A DNA stretch of 64,000 nucleotides from NCBI GenBank assembly GCA_030849065.1, contig JASAON010001579.1, positions 1-64,000 on the forward strand. Reading direction: 5' to 3'. Position 1 is the first letter of the stretch; every line of letters starts with the position of its first letter. The position numbers and the translations under genes are program-made. Below the pieces are notes generated by a model that saw only the letters and a list, made by a program, of their open reading frames with translations, was not told the origin of the DNA and did not search any database. Source of the DNA: Jaenimonas drosophilae. Taxonomy: Eukaryota > Euglenozoa > Kinetoplastea > Trypanosomatida > Trypanosomatidae. Positions 9,126 to 18,951 of this stretch are shown piece by piece.

Positions 9126-10613
9126 TTAGGCAGCCTTGGGGGTTACAGACTCGGAGGATGGGTTGTAGGCCTCTTCATCCATGTTGGGGCACATATCTAC
9201 CTCGGTGTTCTCCTCGTGCTGGATCTCAGAGTGCTCACCTACGACGGGCTCCTCCTCGGCGGCCTCCTCAGCAGCAAGCTCCTCATCATCATCATCATCA
9301 TCGGCAGCCTCCTCAGCAGCAGCCTCCTCAGCGGCCTCCTCCTGAGCCTCTTCCGCAGCAGCCTCCTCAGCAGCCTCCTCAGCAGCAGCCTCCTCAGCGG
9401 CCTCCTCCTGAGCCTCTTCCGCAGCAGCTTCCTCAGCAGCCTCCTCAGCAGCCTCCTCAGCGGCCTCCTCCTGAGCCTCTTCCGCAGCAGCCTCCTCAGC
9501 AGCCTCCTCCTGTGCTTCTTCCTGGGCCTCTTCCGCAGCAGCTTCTTCAGCAGCAGCCTCTTCAGCGGCAGCCTCCTCCTCGGCGGCGGCCTCCTGAGGT
9601 GCCGGTGGGGGTGGGCGCACCCTCCGTTCTAGAGAAAGCTTTTCGTAGATGGCAACGGTGCGCTGCTCAAGGTCCTCGTGCTGCGCCAAGGCCAACTGGC
9701 CGAGCAGCGGGCAGAGGTGCGGGTAGCTGTGCAGGCCAACCACTGCAGAGTAGTAGTAAACGGGGCCATAGTCATCACGGCAGGCCTTCGTCATGATGGG
9801 GAAGATGTCATCCTGCTCCTCCTCCAGAATCTCCAGACGGCCACAAATCTCCTGATGATTCACCATGAAGAGGTAGCTGTTGTAGGCCTCGAAGAGGTAC
9901 TTGAAGGTTTCCTTGCGGCCCTCGAACTCCTCCTCCATCACACGTCCACGCTTGTGCTCCTCGAGCTCCTCAAAGGTGAGTTCCTCAGGGGCGGTCTCGG
10001 GGCGAACACTCTCGCCGTAGCGCTCAACCACCTGGCGGCGGAAGAAATCCGGGGGAGCCTTCATGAAGACGCTCTTGCGGATGGCGGCGTAGAGCTCACC
10101 CTCCTCACGCTCGATGCGGGTGCGGCCGCGCTCCTCATGCTCGTAGAGCTGGTTGAAGCAGGTAAGAACGTACCAGGAATCAGCGCAGGCCTTCTCAATG
10201 TGCTCGTGAAGACGGGCCTCCACGCACTCTAACCAGCGGCGAAGCTCAGCCTCCTCCTCGCAGAGAGCCTTGAACTTGCTGAGGGGGAAGGCGCGGACCT
10301 TGCGGCCAAGGGGAGGGGCAACCTGGCGGGGCTTATCCTCTGGGAGCCAAATGGCGCGCTGGCGGATCCAGACGGCCATGGCATCCTCATCAAGCTTGGG
10401 GAAGTAGCCCTTCTCACGCTGCTTCTTCTCCGTGATCCAGACGCCAGCAATGTGGAGCATATCCTGCATGTGCTCATCGCACTTCTCCTCAATGCGGCGG
10501 CGTTCTCCCTTCTCATCGCGCATCACCTCCATGATCTGCTCCTCATTGCTCCACTCACGAGCCACGAGCTGCTCATAGTACTCGCCAAAGTCGGTGTACG
10601 CAACAAGAGCCAT
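9126..10613 (-). CDS. Unknown helical protein with Ala/Glu repeat tail
   Basis: It has 495 residues from the ATG at 10611-10613 (the frame reaches a GTG three codons upstream). Residues 1-330 are helix-rich and charged with many Trp, Tyr and Phe residues, suggesting a folded alpha-helical domain. Residues about 340-460 are almost pure Ala and Glu built from AAEEA/AQEEA units, followed by a short Asp run and an acidic tail. The tail is encoded by a tandem repeat (9300-9560). I do not recognise the family; a cytoskeletal or flagellar protein is possible because such tails are common there. The acceptor AG at 10636-10637 gives a leader of 22 nt. Confidence 0.7.
   Translation of the reverse strand: MALVAYTDFGEYYEQLVAREWSNEEQIMEVMRDEKGERRRIEEKCDEHMQDMLHIAGVWITEKKQREKGYFPKLDEDAMAVWIRQRAIWLPEDKPRQVAPPLGRKVRAFPLSKFKALCEEEAELRRWLECVEARLHEHIEKACADSWYVLTCFNQLYEHEERGRTRIEREEGELYAAIRKSVFMKAPPDFFRRQVVERYGESVRPETAPEELTFEELEEHKRGRVMEEEFEGRKETFKYLFEAYNSYLFMVNHQEICGRLEILEEEQDDIFPIMTKACRDDYGPVYYYSAVVGLHSYPHLCPLLGQLALAQHEDLEQRTVAIYEKLSLERRVRPPPPAPQEAAAEEEAAAEEAAAEEAAAEEAQEEAQEEAAEEAAAEEAQEEAAEEAAEEAAEEAAAEEAQEEAAEEAAAEEAAEEAAAEEAQEEAAEEAAAEEAADDDDDDEELAAEEAAEEEPVVGEHSEIQHEENTEVDMCPNMDEEAYNPSSESVTPKAA
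9286..9594. repeat. Coding minisatellite of GCAGCCTCCTCA-type units
   Basis: Short GCC/TCC/GCA triplet units are arranged in a higher-order repeat of about 63-66 bp; the same segment starts at 9334, 9400 and 9463. It encodes the Ala/Glu tail of the 9126-10613 protein. The near-identity of the copies suggests recent expansion. Confidence 0.85.
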
Positions 10614-10635
10614 TAGGTACACACAGGGATAGTAA

Positions 10636-10669
10636 CTGTGGGGTGTTGGGTAGGGTAGGTTGGTTGGGT
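10636..10669 (-). promoter_or_regulatory. Likely trans-splice acceptor of the 9126-10613 gene
   Basis: The minus strand reads a C/A/T-rich tract of about 30 nt and then CACAG. The AG lies at plus 10636-10637, 22 nt before the ATG. Confidence 0.5.
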
Positions 10670-10988
10670 TACTACTAAAGGGTGATAAGACAGTGCTTCG
10701 AAGAAGCGGCTACGGTGGTGCAGGGAAGAGGGAGGATAAGGTATGAATGAATGAAGATGAAGAGCCACACGAGAAGGAAGCCAGCACAGAAAGGGGGGGG
10801 ATGGGAGTACATCTGCGCACATGGCACAGAGAGGTACGGCGCAACATAAGAGGAAATTGATGGAAGGGTTGTGCGAGCAGATCAGTGAATACACGAGAGG
10901 AGGTTAATCAGACGTCGGAGGTGGGGAGCTCACAGATGGGGAGGGGGGAGAGGCTTCAAAGGAAACCAATTAATCGTCAGGAGCACAG

Positions 10989-12521
10989 TTACCTGTTTGC
11001 GTTGGTGGCGAGTGTTGCCGCCTCCATCTGCGTTGTGGCCGTACCAATGAAGAGTTCGGAGAGCCGCAAGTTGGGGTGATCGAGTGCGGGAAGCTCCACA
11101 TCCCAGCCCGCCGCCTCCAACTTCGTCATGAGCGTTGATGTCTGTGTGCGCCACTCCTCCTGTGCAAGATTTGCATCACGTAGAAAGCGACGAAGGTCCT
11201 CCTCCGTCTCGGCGTGTTGAGTAATGGCGGTATGGAGGAGCAGATGAGCCTCGAAGAGATCCTGGGCGGTGCAGCCATTCTGCACTAGTAGCACAAGTCG
11301 CTGCCCGCCAAAGAGTTGGTCTGTGGCCTGCACTCGTTGGCGGTGAAACACTGAGAGACCCCTGTGCAAGCCGCGCAGAAAGGTGGGGAGCTCATAACGC
11401 GCCCATGACTCTCTCCACGTCAAGGGAATTGGGGTTGGCACCCACAGGCCAATGAGAAAGGAGCGGTTAGAGCTCACGTAGAGCACATCCTCGTGCAAGG
11501 TGTGCGAGCGAATGAGTAGCTTATCCACGGGTGGGCTAATGTACAGGAGTTCGTGCCTAGCCTTGATGGAGGCATCTTCTTCCGGCCCGACCATGCGCAC
11601 CCCGAGCATCCGCGAGATGGCATCTGGCGTAGGTGTGGTGCCACTGTGAAGGTACTCGCGCATCACGAGCTTCATGGTGGTGAAATTGAGGATGCGGAAG
11701 GCGATGTCGTTCATTGACATGGGGGCCAAGACCATGTTTGCCGCACAGCAACACAGCACCGTGATGAGCTGTACCGTGAAGCTGGCAATGTAGGTGCAGT
11801 ACACGATTCCCAGAGCCGTGGCAACTGTGTAGGACACCATACCAAACGAATTAAACTTCTTCGTGAGCTCTGCAAGGTTGTTGTTGATGGCAAAGTGCTG
11901 CAGGGCAGAGGCCCTCGTTACGAAGTACATCAAGGCAGATGACTGCTTCACCACAGAGGTGACGATGGCAGCCACAAGAAGATGATCAGGTACCGCGGAT
12001 GGAATAAGCATATCTGATATGACGGAGAAGTTATTCATCATCACACTCACCACAAACCAGAATTTGGGTCGGTTTTCATACGAAACCACCGCATTGGCGA
12101 GGTAGGCGGCCAAGAGTGCCGGCACAAGGTCCTTGAGCATCCACAGTTGTGGGGAGCTGCCCAAAAAGAAGCCGTTGAGCAACGACTGATAGCCAATGGA
12201 GGAGGCAAAGTTCGATATAAAGGAGCTCGTTAGCTGCAAGTAAAAGTACCGCTGGAAGCCATCTGCGGTGGTATCTGGGTAGCCTTTGGGCATACCAAAG
12301 AGCCGTCCACGTTTGCACCACGTCTCTGCACGTCGAACCGATGGATAGCACGTGTCAGGGTGGGCAACAGATGGCTTCCAGTGCAGCTCCGTGGTTCCTT
12401 GTGCAAATGGAAGCAGCGCAGAAGATCCGGGAGGGGGATGGCCAGTCGAGGTCCATCGCGCAGCGGAGCAGCGGAGCGCCAACGCTACGGCGCGGCTGGG
12501 AGGACGATAGAAGTATCGCAT
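10989..12521 (-). CDS. RUS family (DUF647) protein, probably mitochondrial
   Basis: It has 510 residues from the ATG at 12519-12521. Residues 1-27 (aromatic and Arg-rich, no acid) look like a mitochondrial presequence. Residues about 85-260 match the RUS/DUF647 pattern: a DGFQRYFYLQL entry, a helix with ISNFASSIGYQSLLNGFFLG, an LKDLVPALLAAYLA segment, a hydrophobic block around SVMMNNFSVISDML, and a pore-like helix around VVKQSSALMYFVTRASALQHFAINNNLAEL. Plant members (RUS1/RUS2) act in UV-B responses and vitamin B6-linked development; the function in protists is unknown. The C-terminal third (residues 330-510) resembles the variable RUS tail. Confidence 0.85.
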   Translation of the reverse strand: MRYFYRPPSRAVALALRCSAARWTSTGHPPPGSSALLPFAQGTTELHWKPSVAHPDTCYPSVRRAETWCKRGRLFGMPKGYPDTTADGFQRYFYLQLTSSFISNFASSIGYQSLLNGFFLGSSPQLWMLKDLVPALLAAYLANAVVSYENRPKFWFVVSVMMNNFSVISDMLIPSAVPDHLLVAAIVTSVVKQSSALMYFVTRASALQHFAINNNLAELTKKFNSFGMVSYTVATALGIVYCTYIASFTVQLITVLCCCAANMVLAPMSMNDIAFRILNFTTMKLVMREYLHSGTTPTPDAISRMLGVRMVGPEEDASIKARHELLYISPPVDKLLIRSHTLHEDVLYVSSNRSFLIGLWVPTPIPLTWRESWARYELPTFLRGLHRGLSVFHRQRVQATDQLFGGQRLVLLVQNGCTAQDLFEAHLLLHTAITQHAETEEDLRRFLRDANLAQEEWRTQTSTLMTKLEAAGWDVELPALDHPNLRLSELFIGTATTQMEAATLATNANR

Positions 12522-13636
12522 CCTTGGCACAGCATCCAACACACCGGGGGGTATCTATATGGGAGAGACTGTGTTTCGCAGCACCGCAGCACAGCAACAA
12601 CAACCAACCACAATACCAGCTGCACTTTAGGTGTAAGATGCAAACCTTCGTTCTGTGAGGAAGTGTATGTAGGAGAGCACTGCTCGGCACAACGTGGAGT
12701 CTCTCTCTTTCAAACACCCTAAAACAAAACTGGAGTGGGAAACGACGTGAAAAGAAGAAACAAGATGAGCAGGACACATTTGGGGAGCAACAACACGTTG
12801 GCACTGCTCACATGGTACGAGAAGGTGAATGGGAATTACACCCACACACCCCTCAATCCTTGCAACGCTGCTCTTTTTCTTTTTTTATAAGATCATGGTC
12901 AGTCAGCGACGACGGGAAGCTATACACAAAAATTCAGCGCGTGCGCCAAACTGCGGTTGCCCTCCTCCTCAATCACGCACATACCATCCTTGTTGTTGTT
13001 CCGTGGAGAGCTAGCCCCCAAACACAGGAGGCAAATCAGCACACAACACGTATATAAGGACGTGCGGAGGAAGGAGCTCAGTAGAGGGGAAGATTATAGA
13101 GGCCTCCATGAAAAAGAACCCATTCATGGTCTTGGCGCACCCGTACCTTGCATCCCCACTGCACAAATCTGTATGTGTGCAGGTACAACAACCTTAGCTT
13201 TGCGCGACAACGCTTCTATTCCTCGGGCCCACACTATTCCATACATACAACCCAATCCATCTCTGGCCTCCACTGAACGGGCAAGGCACGAGAGCACTGG
13301 AGAGGGAAGAAGGTGGGGCCTTCACAAGGAACCCACCAATCACTACGATACATCATCATCTAGCCGTTTATCGGCTAACCACCACGCACCTTCCCACCCA
13401 CCCCCCTCTCCAGAGAACAGGAAGAAGGGGGGAGGTCGGGGTTGGCGCTGAGAGTGCGTAGCACACGCGCCCCACAGCCATCATAAACACAGCCAACGAC
13501 ATCACGCAGCAACAGACGAAGGTACCCACACAAGCACCCACCCAGGCAAAACAAGAAACACACAGAGAGAGAGGAAGAGGGCTGAAACGAGATCAGCCAG
13601 CCACAGATCAGAACATCCAACAATGAGGTGGGGCCA
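12522..13636. other. Intergenic region, no gene seen
   Basis: About 1.1 kb with T-rich and A-rich patches (12870-12890). Frames in it are short, low in complexity or shadows extending from the neighbouring gene. It probably holds the 3' UTR of the 13637-16924 gene. Confidence 0.5.
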
Positions 13637-16600
13637 TCAGAAATTAAGCCAATCGGGGCCATCGTCTTCGTCGCCGCCAGCGGCACCAGCGGCGGTGGGC
13701 GTGGCATCGAAGCCATCCTCAGCCGCTGGGTCCTCGCCCTTCTCTGGGCCATGTTGGGCCTCCTCCGTGGCGGCATCACGCTCATCCTCCTCTGCCTCTT
13801 GCGGTGTTGCCTCAGCAGCAGGGTGGTGGTGGTGGTGCTCCTCCTCCTCTTCCTCCTCTGCTGGAGCAGGTGCCGCGTCTTCCTCCTGCACATGGGTGGC
13901 GGGCTCCTCCGTCGTCGTGGTTGGTGGGGCATCCCCGACGAGCTCATCCATAATGGCACTACGTGAGCTGTGCTCGCTACCAGGACGGTTGCCCTCGGGC
14001 TCCGCCCGCACCTCTTCATCGGCATCCTTCTCCTCCAGCCACGACGGGTGGGAGTGCGTGGATTGGGCGGGCTGACTGCCCTCCGCAGGGGGAGTTGGCT
14101 CACGTGGTGGCTCTTCCTCAGCGAGGGGAGTTGGCTCACGTGGTGGCTCTTCCTCCACGGGGGATGGCGCGGCAGGGGCTGCCGCCTCCTCCGTTGCGGG
14201 TGTTTCATCATCGTCGTCCAGCCACGATGCCACACCACCCGCCGGCTCCTCCGGCTCCTTCTTCACCTCCGCCTCATCCTCCTCAACTGGAGGAGAGGGA
14301 GAGGGGGCCGCGGCGGGCTGCGTGGCCTCCACCTCACCCTCATCATCATCTGAGGAGGATGAAGCTGAAGAATAGGTATCACGGTGGTGTTGGTCAGCCT
14401 CCTCCTGAGCCGCCTCCTCCCTTCTATGCTCATCTTCATGATGCACGGTGGCTTCGCGGTTGTGCTCCTCCTCCTCATACTTGCCGGTGGATGGGTGGGC
14501 AGATTGTGGCATCGCCTCGGTTGAGGCGCGTGTGGGGTGGCCCTCATCGGAGGTGGAGTGCTCATCATCCTCATCATCATCCTCGTCGTGCGCGGTTTTG
14601 CCCGGGCGTACCGTCTCGGTTTTATCATCCGGGGCATCCTCAATCGCTAAAGTTTCTGCGGGCTCATCGTCGTCCTTGTCAGATGGCTGGCGGCGCTCCT
14701 CCTCACGCTCCTCGAGCTCCGCCTTCATGGCGGCGATGCGCTCGCGGAGGTACTCCCGCTCGGCTTCATCCTTGGAGCTATAGCAGCCAGGGCCGGAGCG
14801 AATCATGCCATTGTTGGGCTCCTCCTCCCCGCGTAGCTGACGAAGCTGCTGACGGAGCTGCTGCACGCGGCCACGCTTTTGGCGGTTCTCTTCACGCAAC
14901 TTCTGCACATCTTCGAAGTTGCGCACCTCTGGAGAGTTGTGCTTCTCGTCCAGCTGTGCCTCCAGGGCATCCACGCGGCGCTGTACGCCATCCCGCTGGC
15001 TCTGGGCCTCCTCGGCATTCTGCAGCGCGTGGTCCACGCCATGTTGGGCTAAGGCATCCGAGGCACGGAGCTCCTCACGCAATCGGTGCTCCCCTTCACC
15101 AGACTCCGTCATTTGCTCATTTGTGATGAGCAACTTCTCATTGCAGCGAATCTCCAACTGCAGGTCGCGGTACTGCTGTTGAAGAGCAAGGATCTCCTCA
15201 CGGAGCTCCTCCACGAGGTGCCGGCTCTTGTGTGCGCGCTTGTACTTAATCACCACCTCATTCAGCTGATTGTGCTTCGAGGTGAGATCGCGGTGGTCCA
15301 GGCGGAGGATCTGGAGGGTGCGATGATCGGCTAGGTTCTGTTGCACGCGCTTGGCGGCCTCATCACGACGGCCCTCCCGGCGCTCCTCCTTCGTTGGGGT
15401 GGAGGCAGATGGGTTATTCACCGTTCCTGCCTTGTATCTGGCCTTTTGCTTCTCATAAATCTCCTCACGCAGGCGCTCATTCTCCTCGAGCATCGCATCC
15501 AACTCGCTCTGATCAGCCGGCGTCTCGGCCTTCTCCACCTGCTCCTTCGTGGGTGATGAGCCGCGCTCGTGGCGCTTCTTGCGGTGCTTGGGCGAACGCT
15601 TCCTCTCATGCTCCGCCGCCTCCTTCTCCTCCTCCGTGGCCTCCTTCTCATCCTTCTTCTCCTTCTTCATCTCCTCGTGATCCTTGGGGCTGTGATGGCG
15701 CTTTCTTGACTTGCTGTGGCCGCGGCGCCCCTTTGTGCCACCACGCTGCTTGCGCGAATCCTTCTGATACCCACGTTGAGGATGATGGCTGGAGGAGCTC
15801 TTCTTGTGTGATGGCTTGCCCGACGCACGTCCTCCCGTCGCGGAGCTGCATTGGTGGGAGTGCTCGCTCGGCACCGCCTCCTGCTCGGGCTCCTGGTTGG
15901 TATCCCACGGCTTCAAGGAGCCGCCGGAGTGGCGTTTGCTTCGGCGCTCATGCTGACGTGGGGCGGCCTCACCGGCAGCCGCCTCTCCATCATCGGAGCT
16001 TCGTGAAGAGGTGGATGAGGTGCGGGAGCTAGCGGGTGAGTCAGCGGCAGCCTTTGCCGCCGCACGGTCGGTGTGGCGAGAAGAGTGGCCGCGTTGATCG
16101 GCGGCGGCCTCGTGATCATCATCGGCATGGGTGCTCGCCTCGTTCTCCCCATCCTTCACGGCGTCTCCTTCACGTGAAGCAGCTGCGGCAGCATCCTCTT
16201 CCTTGGCAGCAGCAGCGCTGTGGGCGCCCTCTTCGCCCTCATCACCTTCAGCATGCTGCGAGTGTTGGGAGGACTTCTTCTCAGCCTTGTTGGCATCGCC
16301 ATCTTCATCATCGTCGCTGGAGGTACTGTACTCAACCGCAGGAGCATCGCCATCTTCGTGGGCCTCAGCAGCGGCGTCTTCAGGGGCAGCACCCTCCTTG
16401 GCCTCTTCCTCCTCTGCCTCGTGCTGCTTCTCCCGCTCCTCCGCCTTCTTCTTTTCATCCTCTACATCGCTATCCGTGAAGGAGTCAGAGTAGTTATCCT
16501 CATCCTTCGCAGGTGCCTCATCCTTCTTGGCAGCTTGCTCGCTCTCGAGAAAGTCCTTCTTGGCGGTGGCCTCCTCGCCATCCACGTCAGAAATCTGATC

Positions 16601-16924
16601 CGCTGCGTTGGGCTGCGTGTGCGAGGCCGTTTGCTTGTTGGCCTCCTGCGTTTGGGAGTGGCGGGAGCTGCTGCGGCTGGAGGTCCACGACGAGGAAGAA
16701 GAGGGAGATCGTGGGGTGTCTCGGGTGTAGGAGGCGCTGTTTAGGCGCTTCGCCGCCACCTCAGGGGGCGGGACGAAGGCAACGCATCCTGACGTAGCTC
16801 GTGGACGTGCGGAGTGCGAAGAAGCACGTGAGCTATGATGGGAGGTGATGGAAGACGAGCTGGTGTGGGTCATGGAGTCCTCGAAACCGTCGTCGGAGTA
16901 GCGACCTTCCTCAACCGCAGCCAT
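13637..16924 (-). CDS. Giant acidic disordered and coiled-coil protein
   Basis: It has 1095 residues from an ATG. Residues 1-480 are disordered: Ser/His-rich, then Glu/Asp/Ala-rich, then Lys/Arg/His-rich. Residues about 480-760 form a coiled coil with regular Leu spacing (QSELDAMLEENERLREEI, later VEELREEILALQQQYRDLQLEI and VQQLRQQLRQLRG). Residues 760-1095 are again acidic, with a duplicated EEPPREPTP segment and a terminal DGPDWLNF. The coiled-coil core is like that of basal-body and flagellar proteins, but I do not see a diagnostic domain. The acceptor AG is at 16937-16938, 12 nt before the ATG, preceded by a C run. Confidence 0.75.
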   Translation of the reverse strand: MAAVEEGRYSDDGFEDSMTHTSSSSITSHHSSRASSHSARPRATSGCVAFVPPPEVAAKRLNSASYTRDTPRSPSSSSSWTSSRSSSRHSQTQEANKQTASHTQPNAADQISDVDGEEATAKKDFLESEQAAKKDEAPAKDEDNYSDSFTDSDVEDEKKKAEEREKQHEAEEEEAKEGAAPEDAAAEAHEDGDAPAVEYSTSSDDDEDGDANKAEKKSSQHSQHAEGDEGEEGAHSAAAAKEEDAAAAASREGDAVKDGENEASTHADDDHEAAADQRGHSSRHTDRAAAKAAADSPASSRTSSTSSRSSDDGEAAAGEAAPRQHERRSKRHSGGSLKPWDTNQEPEQEAVPSEHSHQCSSATGGRASGKPSHKKSSSSHHPQRGYQKDSRKQRGGTKGRRGHSKSRKRHHSPKDHEEMKKEKKDEKEATEEEKEAAEHERKRSPKHRKKRHERGSSPTKEQVEKAETPADQSELDAMLEENERLREEIYEKQKARYKAGTVNNPSASTPTKEERREGRRDEAAKRVQQNLADHRTLQILRLDHRDLTSKHNQLNEVVIKYKRAHKSRHLVEELREEILALQQQYRDLQLEIRCNEKLLITNEQMTESGEGEHRLREELRASDALAQHGVDHALQNAEEAQSQRDGVQRRVDALEAQLDEKHNSPEVRNFEDVQKLREENRQKRGRVQQLRQQLRQLRGEEEPNNGMIRSGPGCYSSKDEAEREYLRERIAAMKAELEEREEERRQPSDKDDDEPAETLAIEDAPDDKTETVRPGKTAHDEDDDEDDEHSTSDEGHPTRASTEAMPQSAHPSTGKYEEEEHNREATVHHEDEHRREEAAQEEADQHHRDTYSSASSSSDDDEGEVEATQPAAAPSPSPPVEEDEAEVKKEPEEPAGGVASWLDDDDETPATEEAAAPAAPSPVEEEPPREPTPLAEEEPPREPTPPAEGSQPAQSTHSHPSWLEEKDADEEVRAEPEGNRPGSEHSSRSAIMDELVGDAPPTTTTEEPATHVQEEDAAPAPAEEEEEEEHHHHHPAAEATPQEAEEDERDAATEEAQHGPEKGEDPAAEDGFDATPTAAGAAGGDEDDGPDWLNF

Positions 16925-16936
16925 TGTTAAGAGGGT

Positions 16937-16960
16937 CTGAGGGGGGGGTTGGATAGTGGT
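16937..16960 (-). promoter_or_regulatory. Likely trans-splice acceptor of the giant coiled-coil gene
   Basis: The minus strand reads a C-rich tract followed by TCAG; the AG is at plus 16937-16938. A second, longer pyrimidine tract lies at 17183-17212 and could give an alternative leader of about 250 nt. Confidence 0.5.
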
Positions 16961-17554
16961 GTGCTTGTGGGTGTGTGGTTGGTGGGGCTTACTCCGTCAC
17001 GGGAGTAGATGGCACGGAAAGTGTTTCTAAATGGGAAGTTGGAGGACCACCGTCAGATGTTGGCTGAGGGAAGGTCGCACCAAAGGTGGGGGCTACTAGC
17101 TGCGCAGGGCTGGGATTGTGGCGCCAACCGCTGCGGGTGTTCGTGATGATCTCGTGGAGAGCGAGAACACTCACAGCTAATTCATGCCAAGAAGAAGGAA
17201 AAAGAAAAAAGAAATATTGGAGGTGTGCGCATCACGCAAGTCCATCAGTGGCATCTTATTGATGAGCTGAAGCAGCACTCAGCTGCATCTCTCGTCGCTG
17301 CACAACACACAGATACGTTGATACTTCTCTATCCGAAAATCATCATCACACATATTGAGCTACATCAGTGCCCCGTCGTCACCAAGACCATCATACCGAG
17401 AGTGCGACGCCCTCTCAATTCTTCCGTCTTCACCACAACGCGGGAAGCCCAAGACGCAGCAGCAGCGTTGGCTATCTTACATCCACCCCCCACCCCCTCG
17501 AGAGGATGAGCGTCGAGCACAGGTTTGTTGGCGCGAGCGCATCGTTTCCCACTC
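16961..17554. other. Intergenic region with second acceptor-like tract
   Basis: A 61-codon open frame (16989-17174) lacks any ATG and begins at GTG. On the minus strand a T/C tract (plus 17183-17212, A/G-rich) with AG near 17181 would permit an alternative, longer leader of the 13637-16924 mRNA. No other structure is seen. Confidence 0.4.
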
Positions 17555-18517
17555 TTACTTGGCGTCCAGAATACGTCGCAGCTCCGACTTCTGCTCTAGA
17601 GTTAAGAAGCTAGGAAATTTGGTGGCGCACTCCACGACGAGGTCACCGCGAGGGGTTGAGGGATCGCTGCTGCGGGGGAATCCTTCACCGGCCACTCGGC
17701 TTCGGAACTTGGGATGCACAATTTCGTCAATAAGGACGGAGAGCTCACGGCCCTCCATCGTCTTGACGGTGATGGTGGTGCCGCACAGGGCGTCGCTGAG
17801 GCTGATGGGAACCACCACGACGAGATCATCGCCCTCACGGCGGAAGCGCTCGTGGGGTTGGATCTCCAGAATCACCACCACATCACCGCGGGAGCATCCC
17901 TCCGCGGTATTGCCCAGCCCATCCACAAAGAAGCGGTCTCCGCTCTTGGCACCCTTGGCCACATGAACCTCAAAGGAGGCTGTGCTATAGCTCAGGGCAC
18001 CAAACTTGTGCGTGTGCGTGCACGTCCACGACGCCTTGCGCATCGCCCCAAAAAAGACATCTTCTAAGGAAATAGGCAGAGACACCTCCAGTGGGGGGCA
18101 CTTGGGGAGCTCCTTGGGCAGTGCTGCTACGGAACTGAAGAAGTCATGTTGGTTGTTCTGCACCCCATCAATGTTTCCCACAATCTGAAAAGGGTTATCC
18201 ACACCAAAGAAGCGCTTGAACACCGCGTTGGGGTCGATGCCATCGAGGTCTAATCCGCGAGGAAAGCCTTGGTTTCCCGTTCCGCCATGCCGCACACCCT
18301 CCTCACCATAGAGGTCATACACGGCACGGATTTTGGGGTCTGAGAGAATGGTGTAGGCCTGGCAGACTAGCTTGTATTGGTGCATGAGGGTCTGTCTATC
18401 GGCGGTGTCGGGGTGGCACTGAGGGTTGTAGGCCATGGCATAGCGGCGGTAGGCCTTGGCAATCTCATCGTCCTCTGCCTGGTGACTGAGGCCCAAGACT
18501 TCGTAGTAATCCGTCAT
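17555..18517 (-). CDS. DNAJB13-like type II Hsp40 co-chaperone
   Basis: It has 320 residues from the ATG at 18515-18517; the longer frame starts at GTG. The J domain occupies residues 1-70 with an intact HPD at 35-37, so it should stimulate Hsp70 ATPase. The two substrate-binding C-terminal domains follow, with PLEVSLPISLEDVFFGAMRK near residue 135 and the paired IVHPKFRSRVAGEGFP segment near 270. There is no Cys-rich zinc finger and only a short G/F linker, as in DNAJB1/DNAJB13. The SLEDVFFGA wording and short linker favour DNAJB13, a radial-spoke and sperm-flagellum co-chaperone, which would fit the other axonemal genes here. A cytosolic DNAJB is the alternative. Confidence 0.85.
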   Translation of the reverse strand: MTDYYEVLGLSHQAEDDEIAKAYRRYAMAYNPQCHPDTADRQTLMHQYKLVCQAYTILSDPKIRAVYDLYGEEGVRHGGTGNQGFPRGLDLDGIDPNAVFKRFFGVDNPFQIVGNIDGVQNNQHDFFSSVAALPKELPKCPPLEVSLPISLEDVFFGAMRKASWTCTHTHKFGALSYSTASFEVHVAKGAKSGDRFFVDGLGNTAEGCSRGDVVVILEIQPHERFRREGDDLVVVVPISLSDALCGTTITVKTMEGRELSVLIDEIVHPKFRSRVAGEGFPRSSDPSTPRGDLVVECATKFPSFLTLEQKSELRRILDAK

Positions 18518-18951
18518 GGTTGTGGTTGTGGTGGAGGTACCAACAAAAAGGTGGGGGGCACTCACACGGAATAGAAACTAGGTGGCAGTATTCCACGGCA
18601 ACTAAAAAATAACCAAAAACGTGTGGAGGAAGAAGGAGACGTAGTCAGTTGGCGGAGGTGAAGTGGCAGCAACACACATCAACAGGTGTTGTTGATGATG
18701 TATCATGTCATATCAGCAACGTACGTCGCTGTAGGGCATATATATAGAGAGAGATTTTTTTTGGCGCACAAAAACACACATGCTTGGCTGGTGAAGCCAT
18801 TAAAGAAGAAATCCATGGGAGGAGATCTCAGCGACGCACCCACCCTCAGTGATGATGGGGAGAGATGCCCGCACAGCATGAAGGTCATGAGCCAGCCATG
18901 AAATCGGCCAAACATGCCAACATGGGGAGCCAATTTATCGCAGGAAATGAG
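18518..18951. other. Intergenic region, no gene seen
   Basis: About 430 bp with a T run (18755-18763) and an AT-rich dinucleotide patch near 18739-18750. No coding frame of interest. Confidence 0.5.

Noticed and set aside
9017..9796. 259-codon plus-strand frame rich in Gln and Pro
   Set aside because: It reads the complement of the Ala/Glu minisatellite; the repeat alone keeps it open.
13375..14238. 287-codon minus-strand frame rich in Arg and Pro
   Set aside because: Overlaps the 13637-16924 gene in another frame, has no acceptor context at its start, and its composition follows from the frame-shifted acidic repeats.
13963..15126. 387-codon plus-strand frame
   Set aside because: It is the antisense shadow of the Glu/Asp-rich coiled-coil gene (13637-16924); GAG-rich codons read as CTC in reverse rarely produce stops.
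16989..17174. 61-codon minus frame upstream of the giant coiled-coil gene
   Set aside because: It has no ATG at all; it begins with GTG and probably lies in leader sequence.
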